DNA of 6,638 bases. Source: Candidatus Rokuibacteriota bacterium. Lineage in GTDB: Bacteria > Methylomirabilota > Methylomirabilia > Rokubacteriales > CSP1-6. Below the pieces are notes generated by a model. That model made no database searches. It saw nothing but the letters and a program-made list of their open reading frames with translations, and had not been told where the DNA came from. A program made the translations under genes and the position numbers. Shown here piece after piece: positions 6,038 to 6,638 of this stretch (positions within the stretch are counted from its first letter, which is position 1; every line of letters starts with the position of its first letter). Where the stretch lies: the NCBI GenBank assembly GCA_003221435.1, contig QHRS01000200.1:1-6638 (forward strand). The letters run 5' to 3'.

Positions 6038-6638
6038 ATGGGCACGTTCGAATCCCTGCTTGCGGTCGTCCTGCTGGTCTTCGCGCTCTTCGTCGTCAGC
6101 TCGTTCGCGCGCATCCTCCGCGAGTACGAGCGCGCGGTCATCTTCAGGCTCGGGCGGAGCACGCGCGCCATCCTCAACCCGGGCGGGCAGGGCAACGGCC
6201 CCGGGCTCGTGCTGCTGGTCCCGATGATCGACCGCATGGTGAAGGTGAGCCTCCAGACCGTCGCGATGGACGTGCCGCCGCAGGACGTCATCACGCGGGA
6301 CAACGTCTCGCTCAAGGTCAGCGCCGTCATCTACTTCCGCGTGCTCGACCCGGAGAAGGCGATCATCGCGGTGCAGGATTACCTCTACGCGACCTCGCAG
6401 ATCGCGCAGACGACCCTCCGCAGCGTCCTCGGGCAGGTCGAGCTCGATGACCTGCTCTCGGCACGGGACAAGATCAACCAGCAGCTCCAGCGGATCATCG
6501 ACGAGCACACCGAGCCCTGGGGCATCAAGGTCGCGACCGTGGAGGTCAAGCAGATCGACCTGCCGCAGGACATGCAGCGAGCGATGGCCAAGCAGGCCGA
6601 GGCCGAGCGCGAGCGCCGGGCCAAGGTGATCAACGCCG
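6038..6638 (+). CDS. Slipin/stomatin-like SPFH (band 7) membrane protein, partial
   Basis: The gene runs off the 3' edge; 200 codons are present from ATG 6038. Residues 6-24 form an N-terminal membrane segment. The SPFH/band 7 domain follows: REYERAVIFRLGR (28-40), GPGLVLLVPMID, VPPQDVITRDNVSLKVSAV, YFRVLDPEKA, and the start of the coiled-coil region at MAKQAEAERERRAK. These match the bacterial and archaeal slipin group, usually about 250-320 residues, so roughly the C-terminal quarter or third is missing. Slipins form oligomers in membrane microdomains and pair with NfeD proteases, which can cleave the C-terminal hydrophobic part, here unseen. The segment between RLGR and GPGL (residues 41-53, with NPGGQGN) is several residues longer than in common stomatins. 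It is ten bases after nfeD and certainly in the same transcription unit unless a promoter is hidden in nfeD. Confidence 0.93.
   Translation, partial: MGTFESLLAVVLLVFALFVVSSFARILREYERAVIFRLGRSTRAILNPGGQGNGPGLVLLVPMIDRMVKVSLQTVAMDVPPQDVITRDNVSLKVSAVIYFRVLDPEKAIIAVQDYLYATSQIAQTTLRSVLGQVELDDLLSARDKINQQLQRIIDEHTEPWGIKVATVEVKQIDLPQDMQRAMAKQAEAERERRAKVINA

Overview
The window is high-GC bacterial DNA with strong G/C preference at third codon positions. It is packed with seven genes, all on the + strand. GTG and TTG starts, tiny gaps and overlaps of 4 to 11 bases fit a GC-rich soil or sediment lineage. Candidatus Rokubacteria/Methylomirabilota or a deltaproteobacterium-like group are guesses from style and gene content, not demonstrated. 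No RNA gene, transposon, CRISPR array or rho-independent terminator was seen, and no stretch over 300 bases lacks a gene.

Layout: bases 1-110 are a short upstream region. It may hold the last codons of a preceding gene (stop at 36-38), two short inverted repeats, and an extended -10-like element (95-103) placed so that transcription would start at or next to the first ATG. From 111 come an XdhC/CoxI-family molybdenum-hydroxylase maturation protein (111-1214), a MoeA-like molybdopterin-binding protein (1231-2235), a small SufU/IscU-type protein (2232-2606), a SufS-type cysteine desulfurase (2596-3813), an agmatinase-family ureohydrolase (3815-4747), a secreted/membrane NfeD-type serine protease (TTG start, 4744-6027) and a slipin/stomatin SPFH protein that runs off the end (6038-6638+).

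How they may work together: the first four genes look like a cofactor-maturation block. XdhC-type proteins hold molybdenum cofactor (Moco) and protect its sulfurated form, MoeA-like proteins bind molybdopterin, and a PLP cysteine desulfurase with a SufU-type partner can supply persulfide sulfur. In Rhodobacter capsulatus a NifS-type desulfurase (NifS4) is known to sulfurate Moco bound to XdhC, so the same job is plausible here, though ordinary Fe-S cluster supply is the main alternative. The last two genes are the well-known NfeD-slipin membrane pair. The ureohydrolase sits between the blocks and its connection to either is unclear. The tight spacing suggests one transcription unit from about 110 to beyond the window.

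No wholly new system is evident. The best leads are the possible Moco-sulfuration cassette, the short SufU/IscU-intermediate protein with a CxxC, the MoeA-like protein with a conserved-looking PSCG loop, and the possible leaderless start of the first gene.
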